Positions 1-7,352 of a stretch of DNA of 25,098 nt are shown here, one piece after another (positions within the stretch are counted from its first letter, which is position 1; every line of letters starts with the position of its first letter). Position numbers and translations under genes: made by a program. The notes under the pieces are model-generated. The model searched no databases and was not told the origin of the DNA. It saw nothing but the letters and a program-made list of their open reading frames with translations. The stretch is from a virus: positions 1 through 25,098 of IMG/VR virus record IMGVR_UViG_3300006923_000113, one strand, 5' to 3'.

Positions 1-2462
1 ACTCTCTTCATCATCGCAACAACATATTCTACATGGCACCTCCTAACCAGCACGGTATCTCCATCGTCAGAGGAGAAGGTTCTAATAGCTAGCGCTGAAG
101 CTAGTCGTGCAATTTTTAGTCGTTGAGAGCCCCGATCGACGATTGGTATTTGATCAGAGTACTCCTCACTAAGCTCTTGCGCACAGTCTAGTATGTACTC
201 CGGCTCTTGTATCTCAACTTTGGTTCTAGTCCAACCCCATAGGATAAGGCTCTTGCAAAGTGCAGCGGTGTGGGTATGCTCGACTTGCGGTCGGTTCTTA
301 GTTATGTGGTTGAGCTCTTTGATATCAATGTCGTCTCTAGCTACAGCCAACACAAGATCAAATCTACGAATATCTTCCAATGCTCCAATCAATTCTTTGA
401 CGGCCTCAACACCATAGTTGTAGCTAGAAAGGGGGTTATCAAAGCGTGGATTACTCAGTGCCAGCAGTCTAGTTCTAGCATGAGTTCTTCGTTTCTCGAT
501 CTTAGGAATCTCCGCTATGCCGCTTGAACGCATGTCAGTTAGCCTAGAGATAACCTCTACTGGCGCACCCTTTAGCTCTTCAAGTATTACTAGACGACGA
601 TCGTGTGTAGGTATCACTCCCCAAGACACAAACCACTTGGTTCCCATCTGCTGCAAGCCTCCAAGCAAGCCCGCTACAGTGGCGTTCTTGCATTCTACCT
701 TTTCCCCTAAACGATAGAACTGCTGCATCGAGATAGCTGTCTCTGATTTGCCTTGAGCAGAGTCTCCAATGACAAGTGTTTCCACCCAACCTTTAACTCT
801 CTTGCCATCAAAGTCAATCCACAAGGGAGAGTGATACGTTAAGTCAACAGCCAAGTGGATATCACGTCGAAGGAAGATCTTCGTGACGTTGGCCTCTAAG
901 TCAGTGTACAGTGCGTCTAGCTTCTTGTCTAACCCTTCAAGCGTCCACTCGTCCGGTTGAAACATCTTCAGCGGAGTAGTGTCACCCGCTTTGTAGCTAG
1001 ACAGTGCGTCCTCAGAAGTTTTGTATTTTGATATTACCAGCGTCTGTTTTTGGTCTTTAGGTGACGGCCACAGGCGACCTGTAAGCGTATAGTTTTCATT
1101 CAAGTCCATTCCATCACCAATGCAAATTGCAGGCATCATGGATCGAGAATTACTTTCTGAAGTCATCTCTAACTTCGGAGATATACGAATGTCTTCAGCG
1201 TTATAGGACTCAGCAACTTCAGCGTTGAAAGTCTTGCAAGACATGGGCACTGATAGTCCTGACATTATTGCAGCTCTCATGCCCTGCTTACTAGTTGACA
1301 CTAGCTCAAGTATTGATTCAGACTCTGGATGAATATGAACTAGCTCTCCGTCTGGTGTATTGTACAGCGGACAGATAGCGCACTGGCTTTGATTCTTGTC
1401 ACACGTTGGTAGGATAGTTTTTGGTACAGCGTATGGGGTTGAGTCCATAGCTGCAATCGTTGCTTCAATCTCCATGCGCTTCGAGATGTTATTGGCGTGC
1501 ATCGCCCTACACAGTTCAGTCTTAATTGGTTTTTCGTTGTCATCGATTTGAGTAACACGTGGCGCCCACTGCTCAACGTCTTTCAACAACGGCTTTAGCT
1601 TACCACCCTCAGTAGCAATGTAGTCGTTGATGTCTCCCTTAGGGTGCTTGTCCATGTCCAATGGTAGATGTAGAATTCCGACCCACTCGGCTAGTCTATG
1701 AAGCAGTGCAGCATATGTTTCGCTAGCCTTGCGTCCAGCCATATCAACGTCCATACAGACGTAGATTTTCTTGTCTGCAAAGTGTTTAGCCAACATGGGC
1801 GACCACTTACCTTCACCAGCAGTAACACATACAGCACCGATAGAATACTGGTTCAGCTCAGCAGCAGCGACCATAGCCTTAACTTCACCACCACATAGCA
1901 TGATGACATTGTACTTCATCTGATCTATTGGGAACAGCCTTGGTTGACCATGGCCACGCATGTTCCTCATCTTCTGATCGCCCGGTGCTCCAGGCAGATA
2001 CTTACGAATGTTGACGAACATACCCGACTCGTTCTTGATAGGAATCGTTACCCTACCATCGATCTCACCAATACGGTACTTGCGTATCAGAGCGGCGGTC
2101 ATGCCACGTGCAATCAGTGCCTTCTTGAGTGGACCCGCCATGTCGATTCTAGCGTGGTACTTCTCGATAACGTCTGCGTTAATGGTCTTTGCAGTCTCGA
2201 GGTGGTACCGCTTGGCTAGCTCTTGTATAACTAGCTTACGATCTGTGTTTAGCACACGAGCCATGAACGACACGATGTCGCCCCTAGCGTTGCACTCACT
2301 GGCTTGACAGAAGAACTCTCTTGTTTCTATGTTAATGAAGCAAGAAGGCGAGTTATCTCCATGGAATGGACACTTGCACTTAACGTTAGAATCATCACTC
2401 CACTTGAAGCCAACTCCAATCGTCTCCAGCTCAGCCAACACGTTGATGTTTTTAATCGACAT
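1..2462 (-). CDS. DnaG-type primase fused to MCM-like AAA+ helicase (C-terminus beyond window)
   Basis: The frame is open from ATG at 2462 to base 1 (820 residues, no stop), so the C-terminus is missing. The order of domains is as follows. A CHC2-type zinc motif has C31, H34, C52 and C57 and is followed by GDIVSF. A TOPRIM domain has E193 in LCGGEVKA, D238 and D240 in CMDVDMAG, and KGDINDY at 276-281. A Cys cluster at C354, C361, C364 and C409 lies in an OB-fold-like region. The AAA+ motor has Walker A GDSAQGKSE at 566-574, Walker B LVILEEL, MCM-type sensor 1 ARTRLLALSNP ending near 672, an arginine-finger RRFDL at 699-703, and a sensor-2-like R781. The expected role is to unwind the phage fork and make RNA primers. 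T7-like phages pair this primase with a DnaB/RecA-fold helicase, but here the motor reads as MCM. No strong Shine-Dalgarno site precedes the ATG. The primase call is firm and the MCM call is strong by motif. Confidence 0.9.
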   Translation of the reverse strand, partial: MSIKNINVLAELETIGVGFKWSDDSNVKCKCPFHGDNSPSCFINIETREFFCQASECNARGDIVSFMARVLNTDRKLVIQELAKRYHLETAKTINADVIEKYHARIDMAGPLKKALIARGMTAALIRKYRIGEIDGRVTIPIKNESGMFVNIRKYLPGAPGDQKMRNMRGHGQPRLFPIDQMKYNVIMLCGGEVKAMVAAAELNQYSIGAVCVTAGEGKWSPMLAKHFADKKIYVCMDVDMAGRKASETYAALLHRLAEWVGILHLPLDMDKHPKGDINDYIATEGGKLKPLLKDVEQWAPRVTQIDDNEKPIKTELCRAMHANNISKRMEIEATIAAMDSTPYAVPKTILPTCDKNQSQCAICPLYNTPDGELVHIHPESESILELVSTSKQGMRAAIMSGLSVPMSCKTFNAEVAESYNAEDIRISPKLEMTSESNSRSMMPAICIGDGMDLNENYTLTGRLWPSPKDQKQTLVISKYKTSEDALSSYKAGDTTPLKMFQPDEWTLEGLDKKLDALYTDLEANVTKIFLRRDIHLAVDLTYHSPLWIDFDGKRVKGWVETLVIGDSAQGKSETAISMQQFYRLGEKVECKNATVAGLLGGLQQMGTKWFVSWGVIPTHDRRLVILEELKGAPVEVISRLTDMRSSGIAEIPKIEKRRTHARTRLLALSNPRFDNPLSSYNYGVEAVKELIGALEDIRRFDLVLAVARDDIDIKELNHITKNRPQVEHTHTAALCKSLILWGWTRTKVEIQEPEYILDCAQELSEEYSDQIPIVDRGSQRLKIARLASALAIRTFSSDDGDTVLVRRCHVEYVVAMMKR

Positions 2463-2490
2463 AGGATCGTTTCTAGTTAGGGGTTACTAA

Positions 2491-2563
2491 GAGACTAAGC
2501 GGGAATCGAACCCGCTCTACAACCGTTAGCCTCCGAAGGTTTTACTCTTCAGCCTCTTCGTCT
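2491..2563 (-). other. tRNA-like 3' half (T-arm and near-complete acceptor stem)
   Basis: Read on the minus strand, the segment has a perfect 5-bp T-stem (GCGGG/CCCGC) around the canonical loop TTCGATT. It is followed by TTAGTCT, which pairs 6 of 7 with AGACGAA at exactly the distance expected for a 73-nt tRNA. No D-stem or 5-bp anticodon stem forms, U33 is absent and no CCA follows. The 5' half is coding sequence of the gene ending at 2542. It is therefore not a normal tRNA. It could be a decayed tRNA, the tRNA-3'-end identity block of an attachment site, or a structured leader of the primase gene. Confidence 0.35.
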
Positions 2564-2781
2564 TGCGCTATGAACGCTTCAACCTCCCCTGCTTCATCAA
2601 ACGGAACGTTCATCGCAGCCTTAACAGCAGCGATAGTTCGCTCCATCAAGGTCGCTTGAGTCTGAACGGTCACTTGTCGTGGGCCATCAATTCTGATGAA
2701 GCCACGAAGCTTGAAAACGGTCTCAAACGGAAAGTCGCTTGAGTTTTCACAGTCAACAGTTGATTGTTGCATGTGGGACAT
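2542..2781 (-). CDS. small acidic protein, function unknown
   Basis: This 79-residue protein starts at ATG 2781. It has the best ribosome site in the window, AAAGGAGG ending five bases before the ATG, which suggests high expression. The C-terminal end is acidic (about DEAGEVEAFIAQDEEAEE). The middle has alternating hydrophobic and polar residues that could form beta strands (FKLRGFIRI, RQVTVQTQATL). It lies between a candidate ssDNA-binding protein and the primase-helicase. An acidic tail in this position would suit a replication accessory protein that contacts partners, but that is inference. I do not recognise a family. Confidence 0.75.
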   Translation of the reverse strand: MSHMQQSTVDCENSSDFPFETVFKLRGFIRIDGPRQVTVQTQATLMERTIAAVKAAMNVPFDEAGEVEAFIAQDEEAEE

Positions 2782-2792
2782 GGGTACCTCCT

Positions 2793-3605
2793 TTAGAAGT
2801 TAGGTTTTGCTTCAGGCACTACTTCGCCTTCTACTACACTGTCAGGTCCTTCATCCATGTCCACTACGATCTTGCCAAGATCATGCGCTTCTTTGAACTC
2901 AAGGAACATTGCTTGCCGTGCTGCGAACTCTTCAGCAGTTGCGAAGGGCTCAACAGTTTGTGGATTCGAGATTCGAATACCGTACCAGTCGTTACCACCA
3001 TAGTTCTTGTAGTAAGACTTGGCTTCAAATTGCATGGACGCAAGTGGAATGCCTTTTCCTCTCATCTGAATAAGTTGAGAGAAGTTGGTTCCGTCTTGAT
3101 GCTGTGCCTTAAAGAAAGACATAACAATAACTCCACCAGCCATAGGGCCGGATAGAACTTGCACCAAGTAGTTGAGGTGCTCACAGTATCGCCAGAAGAT
3201 GTCTTTTCCTCTGTGCTTCTCTGGATACAGCTCTTCACGTAGTTTAGGATTGCGGGTCCTAAGCGCAAGGTCACTTGCAGGGTCAAGCGAGCGCTCAGCA
3301 ATGGTATCTAGCTGATCCTTCAGCTCATACGGGTTCCACTTACACCACTCAGGCCACCAGAACAATGGGGCAAACGCAAAGGTCTCTCCCATAGGGCTCA
3401 TCATGGAGTTAGTGGGCGTCACAATCAAGTCTCCGATATCGAAGTTCTCAAGCAAGGCAGAGCCCGCTTGTTTCTGAACAATCTTTAGTCGCGGAGGCTT
3501 AACGAACTTGCCTACGTCTTCTGTACCAGTCTCACCGGTAAATTCGGTTAGGTACGAAGGCGCTGCGGTCACTTTAGCCAACTCGTTCTTTTCTGCTTCA
3601 GTCAT
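2793..3605 (-). CDS. conserved phage replication-region protein, possible ssDNA-binding protein
   Basis: This 270-residue protein starts at ATG 3605 behind AGGA. After a short charged N-terminus comes PPRLKIVQKQ at about 37-46. Then follow a stretch that sets up a beta-rich core (LIVTPTNS, GETFAFAPLFWW) and a central segment rich in aromatic residues. The C-terminal 40 residues are acidic (DMDEGPDSVVEGEVV). The layout of beta-rich, aromatic core plus acidic tail and the position directly upstream of the primase resemble phage single-stranded-DNA-binding proteins. No signature motif proves it, so the function is inference. The CDS itself is well supported by length, ribosome site and spacing. 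Confidence 0.8.
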   Translation of the reverse strand: MTEAEKNELAKVTAAPSYLTEFTGETGTEDVGKFVKPPRLKIVQKQAGSALLENFDIGDLIVTPTNSMMSPMGETFAFAPLFWWPEWCKWNPYELKDQLDTIAERSLDPASDLALRTRNPKLREELYPEKHRGKDIFWRYCEHLNYLVQVLSGPMAGGVIVMSFFKAQHQDGTNFSQLIQMRGKGIPLASMQFEAKSYYKNYGGNDWYGIRISNPQTVEPFATAEEFAARQAMFLEFKEAHDLGKIVVDMDEGPDSVVEGEVVPEAKPNF

Positions 3606-3614
3606 TCTGTGTTC

Positions 3615-4163
3615 CTACTTTGTTAAAGGTGATTGTTTTCGTCTAAGCAAAAGGCTGTAAACTGGGTACGTTTTTGTCACGTCCAATCCCGGTGGCAGGG
3701 CTCGTCCTTGCTCAGTCAGGGTTGATACGTGGTCTACAAACTTTGGCCAATGTATCTGGGCTATGCCAGTGCTCCAAACCTCCTTCTCTATACCCAAGTG
3801 GTCCATGAGAAGCGCATACTCCTCAGGGTTTTTCTTTGGTGACGGGATATGCGCTGCCATCTTCAAGCTAGGCGTTGCAGTTACCCACGGTGTTTTGATG
3901 TTGCCCGCTTTAGACCGAGGATCATTAGGTGGTAGACTAACCAGTATTAAGCAAGCGATGTTCTCGACTTTCTTCTTAAGCCGCTTTGAGACGCCTTCCA
4001 TAGACTTGAGCTTCTCTTGCACTTCACGCATACAGAATGCTGTGTCTGCAAGTTCTTTCAAATCATCGGCAGGTGGGTCTTCATCGATTGTTAGCATGAT
4101 TTTCATCACGTGATCATGGGCCTCGTCTAGTACCTTAAACGCGTCAACGAGTTCTTTCTTCAT
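3615..4163 (-). CDS. unassigned protein with helical, charged N-terminal half
   Basis: This 182-residue protein has its start codon overlapping the stop of the preceding gene as ATGA (4160-4163), so translation is probably coupled. Residues 1-70 are strongly helical and charged (LDEAHDHVMK, REVQEKLKSMEGVSKRLKKKVE) and could form a coiled coil. The C-terminal half contains a proline-rich linker and WSTGIAQIHWPKFVDHV. No catalytic motif is seen and I do not recognise the family. It sits between the SNF2 helicase region and the candidate ssDNA-binding protein, which suggests a part in DNA metabolism. Confidence 0.8.
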   Translation of the reverse strand: MKKELVDAFKVLDEAHDHVMKIMLTIDEDPPADDLKELADTAFCMREVQEKLKSMEGVSKRLKKKVENIACLILVSLPPNDPRSKAGNIKTPWVTATPSLKMAAHIPSPKKNPEEYALLMDHLGIEKEVWSTGIAQIHWPKFVDHVSTLTEQGRALPPGLDVTKTYPVYSLLLRRKQSPLTK

Positions 4164-4468
4164 TTCAGTCTCATGTGCTTGTAGACGCGGTCTCTTGCGT
4201 CGAAGTTTAGTATCGAAGTGTGCTCAAACCTACAGGCCGCAACCCCTAGCATCAACGCTACCTTCGCAACGGAGCCAGTGGCAGCTATGTAGTCCTCGTC
4301 AGGATCATACCTCATGTCTAGTAGCTTCATCAAAATCGACCCACGTATCCGCTCGTCGAAGAGCGAGGGCCTCTCTTCACCCGTTCGATACAGGTACGTA
4401 ACTTCTCCGTACGTCGCGGCTGCTGCCACATCATAGTCAACGGGCTCGAACAGTATTACTTTAGCCAT
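4160..4468 (-). CDS. unassigned 102-residue protein
   Basis: ATG at 4468 lies inside the end of the SNF2 gene (overlap of eight bases), behind an AAGGTG site. The sequence includes a short alpha/beta-like segment (MAKVILFEPVDYD) and a helical middle (GSILMKLLDMRYDPDEDY, SVAKVALMLGVAAC). No catalytic or metal motif is visible. The tight overlap on both sides supports a real gene in the replication operon. Function is unknown. Confidence 0.75.
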   Translation of the reverse strand: MAKVILFEPVDYDVAAAATYGEVTYLYRTGEERPSLFDERIRGSILMKLLDMRYDPDEDYIAATGSVAKVALMLGVAACRFEHTSILNFDARDRVYKHMRLK

Positions 4469-6398
4469 TGTTTAGCACCTTTGATAGCACCTTCCGTAGG
4501 TCACTCATCTCAATTGCGTTGGTGATCTTATCAAGAACCGCAGCTCGGATGTCTTCGTCAATAGTTTGTGGAACGCAAAGATCAGTGATCCTTACTGGTA
4601 CTCGAGTACCAACTCTGTGTGGTCGGTCTTCGCTTTGATTGCGTAGAACCATTGACCAGTTTTGACTGTAGTATATGACGTGATCACAGTTACTCTTGTA
4701 GTCATCAGGCTTCAGTGGGTCGTGTCCAAGAAGTGTGATACCAGTTGAAGCAGCAGCGGGGTTGGCCAAGAAGACAGTGCAGTTAGGATCTGTATTGAAC
4801 GCTTCTACAGCAGCAAGCCTATCATTGTAAGACGTGGCGCCGTAGTATGTAACGTGTCCAATGCCTTCAGCGGTTAGCCGTTTAGAGACCGTTTCAATGT
4901 CTTGGATCCAACAGGCCCACACGATAGACTTAGAGTTTACGTCCCTTTCCTTTAGCATCTTGATCAACGCTTCAAGCTTAGGATTGGGCTCTATGGGGTC
5001 CACAGAGCGAGCCTGCTCGATATTCCCGTCCTCGTCTATAATCTCTGGGTACACAATGAACCCAGAAGTAACCTGCGCTAGCTTGAGTAGCTTGGTCAGA
5101 ATGTTCTGTACGATCAGCTGCTTGCCAGGTCCATCGTTAGCCATGTCAATCTCGATCTCTTCCGCTAGCTGCTCGGCTAGGTTCTTGTAGATCGCCTTCT
5201 GAGGCTTAGACATTTCGACTTCAACAACGTCATAGATCTTGGTTGGTAGATCAGGTAGGGCTTCTGCTTTACGAACGATGAATGATAGTCGAGCCATGCG
5301 TTCTTGCATGAAGGCTTTGTTCTGCAATCCAACTAGCTTCTCGAAGCCGTTAGCTCCAGTAACGAATTGGCCGTAGAACCTCTTGAACGCCCTAAAGTTA
5401 GTGAAGCCACTGTAGCCACGTCCAAGCCACTCAAATTGCATGTACAAGTCTAAGGCTGAGTTCGTGATAGGCGTTCCCGTCAGTCCCAGCCGCTTCTTGC
5501 AGATATCACGCAGTGCCAACATCGCCTTGGCTCTTTTGTTCCCCGGCGTCTTGAAATAGTGAGCTTCGTCCGCTATCCCGATGTCCCACTCCACTTTAGT
5601 GATATAGTCTAGGCTCATCTTCAGCGTGTCGTAGCCAACAATCACTACAGTGGTGGTATTGTGGTGGGATTTTTTGATTGTAGCTCGTAGCAGCTGCTCG
5701 ACTCGTTGCATCTTTGTTCCACGAAGGCAGACCACTTGGTGCTGCTCAGTAGCAAACTTTTGCATCTCAGTTTCCCAATTGAGGCGAACGTTGTTCGGAC
5801 AAACAACAATGACTCGCTTCATGTTCTTGGGGTCTGGGTTTCGCATAACAAAGTTACAGACAGTCGCAATGGCAGAGGCCGTCTTGCCAGTACCTTGCTC
5901 CATCCAGTATGCGTAGCCATCAGTTGCAAGCGCGTTCACGGCTGCAAACTTTTGATGGCGAATGAGTGGATACTCAGGATTGTCCACAACGCCGTGGTCA
6001 CCAAGGTCGATGTCTTCACCATCCTTGTAGCGCTTAAACAGCTCGGCTTGTGTGGCTCCGTTGACAACAAACGCAATGCGTGTCTTGAAGTGGAGCTCGG
6101 TAAGCTCGTCAGCAAACTTGATCTTGTCTCTCCAGAGTGAGAAGATAATCATAGCGCTGAAGTCCGTGGCACCTACTTGATAGGTGTTGTCTGGCAAGGG
6201 CCTACACTCAGGCAACCTTGTCCACCAAGAACCAGTTGCGGTCCATGACACACTGTAGTCCCCTTCACCGAACACTCGACAATGGTAATTGTCTTCGTCA
6301 GCGAGGCGGATCCAAATGCGGTCAGTGGGCCGCAAGCGTATTGGCTCAAGCAGCGCTTTAGACGCGTCGCTATAAGCGAGCATAGAAACATCCGACAT
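4461..6398 (-). CDS. SNF2-family DEAH helicase / DNA translocase
   Basis: The protein has 645 residues. I choose ATG 6398 over ATG 6410 because GAGGGATACTATG gives a good Shine-Dalgarno site only for the inner start. The ATP-binding loop is EQGTGKT (167-173), followed by the motif Ia region VIVVCPNNVRLNWE. The DEAH box is at 277-280 and motif III LTGTP at 306-310. The second RecA-like lobe (about 475-600) carries SIVWACWIQDIETV, the motif V segment ANPAAASTGITL and motif VI QSEDRPHRVG (588-597). These order and spacing features are those of superfamily 2 Snf2-like proteins, which move along duplex DNA using ATP. In phages such proteins are thought to serve replication, recombination or displacement of bound proteins. 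The N-terminal 145 residues are not recognised and may bind DNA. Confidence 0.93.
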   Translation of the reverse strand: MSDVSMLAYSDASKALLEPIRLRPTDRIWIRLADEDNYHCRVFGEGDYSVSWTATGSWWTRLPECRPLPDNTYQVGATDFSAMIIFSLWRDKIKFADELTELHFKTRIAFVVNGATQAELFKRYKDGEDIDLGDHGVVDNPEYPLIRHQKFAAVNALATDGYAYWMEQGTGKTASAIATVCNFVMRNPDPKNMKRVIVVCPNNVRLNWETEMQKFATEQHQVVCLRGTKMQRVEQLLRATIKKSHHNTTTVVIVGYDTLKMSLDYITKVEWDIGIADEAHYFKTPGNKRAKAMLALRDICKKRLGLTGTPITNSALDLYMQFEWLGRGYSGFTNFRAFKRFYGQFVTGANGFEKLVGLQNKAFMQERMARLSFIVRKAEALPDLPTKIYDVVEVEMSKPQKAIYKNLAEQLAEEIEIDMANDGPGKQLIVQNILTKLLKLAQVTSGFIVYPEIIDEDGNIEQARSVDPIEPNPKLEALIKMLKERDVNSKSIVWACWIQDIETVSKRLTAEGIGHVTYYGATSYNDRLAAVEAFNTDPNCTVFLANPAAASTGITLLGHDPLKPDDYKSNCDHVIYYSQNWSMVLRNQSEDRPHRVGTRVPVRITDLCVPQTIDEDIRAAVLDKITNAIEMSDLRKVLSKVLNNG

Positions 6399-6429
6399 AG
6401 TATCCCTCATTTCGTTAAATAATATTGAC

Positions 6430-7029
6430 TCACTTATCCATCGGCGTGAAGAACTCTGACTTCACAAAAGTTTGGAAGTTTATGAGTAAAGGCGCTCGAC
6501 GTTCTGAGCAGTATGCGACCGCTTGAGCAATCACAGACGTTAAGGACTCTCCGTCACCAACGTGCGTCTCTCCATGCTTGATGGCGTAGCCTGACGCTGC
6601 TTTTAACACCTCACATGTCAGTTGGTATGACACAGGTGGCTTGGTCGGTGTGACGACCGCGGTTGCTGCCTTCCGCATCTTTTTGTGGTTGTCAACAGCC
6701 TTACGAAGTGCAAGAGGTATTCCGTCTGAGTAACACTCTAAGGGCTTAGCTCCGAGGTTCTTTGCAGCCAGCTTCCACTTTAGTCCATGCCCTTTGCCTA
6801 TGCCAACTTGAGCATGTGCAATCTCATGCCGTATAGTGTCTTCGACTTCTTCGTTGAGGTCTGTGAACACCCAGTCGCTTACTGCAACTGTTTTATCACT
6901 GTAGGTACAAACACCAAGACGGTCTAAGCTTGCAGGCCCAGTCTCAACCATAAAGGTCCAGCCTACTAGGTCAAGACTGTCTAGTAACTCATATGCCAGT
7001 TTTGCCGCTGACTCGTGAGTATGTACCAC
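6430..7029 (-). CDS. SprT-like zinc metallopeptidase domain protein
   Basis: The protein has 199 residues and starts at GTG 7029, which shares a base with the preceding TAG stop (TAGTG) and so is probably coupled. Zinc ligands H68 and H72 lie in HEIAH, with E69 as catalytic base. A third likely ligand, H81, is in the GHGLKW segment that follows HExxH in SprT/Spartan proteins. The N-terminal 60 residues match the usual small alpha/beta lead-in (GWTFMVE, TVAVSDWVF). The C-terminal 100 residues, with a Thr/Pro linker, are not recognised. SprT-type enzymes cut proteins crosslinked to DNA. A role in clearing phage DNA is inferred from the neighbouring SNF2 helicase. Confidence 0.85.
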   Translation of the reverse strand: MVHTHESAAKLAYELLDSLDLVGWTFMVETGPASLDRLGVCTYSDKTVAVSDWVFTDLNEEVEDTIRHEIAHAQVGIGKGHGLKWKLAAKNLGAKPLECYSDGIPLALRKAVDNHKKMRKAATAVVTPTKPPVSYQLTCEVLKAASGYAIKHGETHVGDGESLTSVIAQAVAYCSERRAPLLINFQTFVKSEFFTPMDK

Positions 7030-7178
7030 TAGCTGTACCAGCGTTCGTAGGTCACACAGCAGTGCTTGGCTTTCTTACCGCTGCCACAGGCACAGCGCTG
7101 GTTGCGAGGTTGGCGCACTTTGTAAACCCGCTTATCGACTTTAGGTTTAGGTGGCGTTGCTTCTGTTTCTTCTTCCAT
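7029..7178 (-). CDS. small SEC-C zinc-motif protein
   Basis: The protein has 49 residues. I place the start at ATG 7178 because TGGAGATACTATG gives a clear ribosome site; a longer upstream reading lacks one. The N-terminus is acidic and then Lys/Pro-rich. The C-terminus holds CACGSGKKAKHCC (residues 29-41), a textbook SEC-C zinc motif (CxCxSGxxxxxCC). In bacteria this motif occurs at the end of SecA and in many unrelated proteins as a small protein- or nucleic-acid-contacting module. It is the first gene of the replication operon and is coupled to the SprT-like protease, so it may act as an adaptor for it; that is inference. Confidence 0.85.
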   Translation of the reverse strand: MEEETEATPPKPKVDKRVYKVRQPRNQRCACGSGKKAKHCCVTYERWYS

Positions 7179-7272
7179 AGTATCTCCAGTTAAAGTTAGA
7201 AACGTCTTACACAATGTTATCGGCTTACAATCGCGACGCAACACAGAAAATCTATAAAATTAACTGACGACG

Positions 7273-7307
7273 CCTCACAGCCAATCTAAGGACTTAAGGC
7301 TGTGAGG
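7273..7307 (-). terminator. long hairpin between tail operon and replication operon
   Basis: A perfect 10-bp inverted repeat (CCTCACAGCC/GGCTGTGAGG) flanks a 15-nt loop that can itself close partly. It lies 46 bases after the last tail gene. On the minus strand the U-rich run (TTAATTTTAT) begins only about nine bases after the stem, so it is not a classical intrinsic terminator. It may be a weak terminator or an RNA-processing site. The remaining bases up to 7179 hold a poor candidate promoter (TTGCGT, then TAACAT 16 bases later) and the Shine-Dalgarno site of the SEC-C gene. Confidence 0.5.
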
Positions 7308-7352
7308 GGTGTAATCACACGACCGATAGTATAGGTATCCGAGTTGGTGCCG

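Noticed and set aside
2491-2563. A complete, working tRNA gene
   Set aside because: The T-arm is right but no D-stem or 5-bp anticodon stem forms, U33 is missing and no CCA follows.
2739-3155. Plus-strand open frame of 138 residues opposite the candidate ssDNA-binding gene
   Set aside because: It is antisense to a well-supported gene, has no ribosome site and a composition typical of a shadow frame. The other plus-strand frames in the window fail in the same way.
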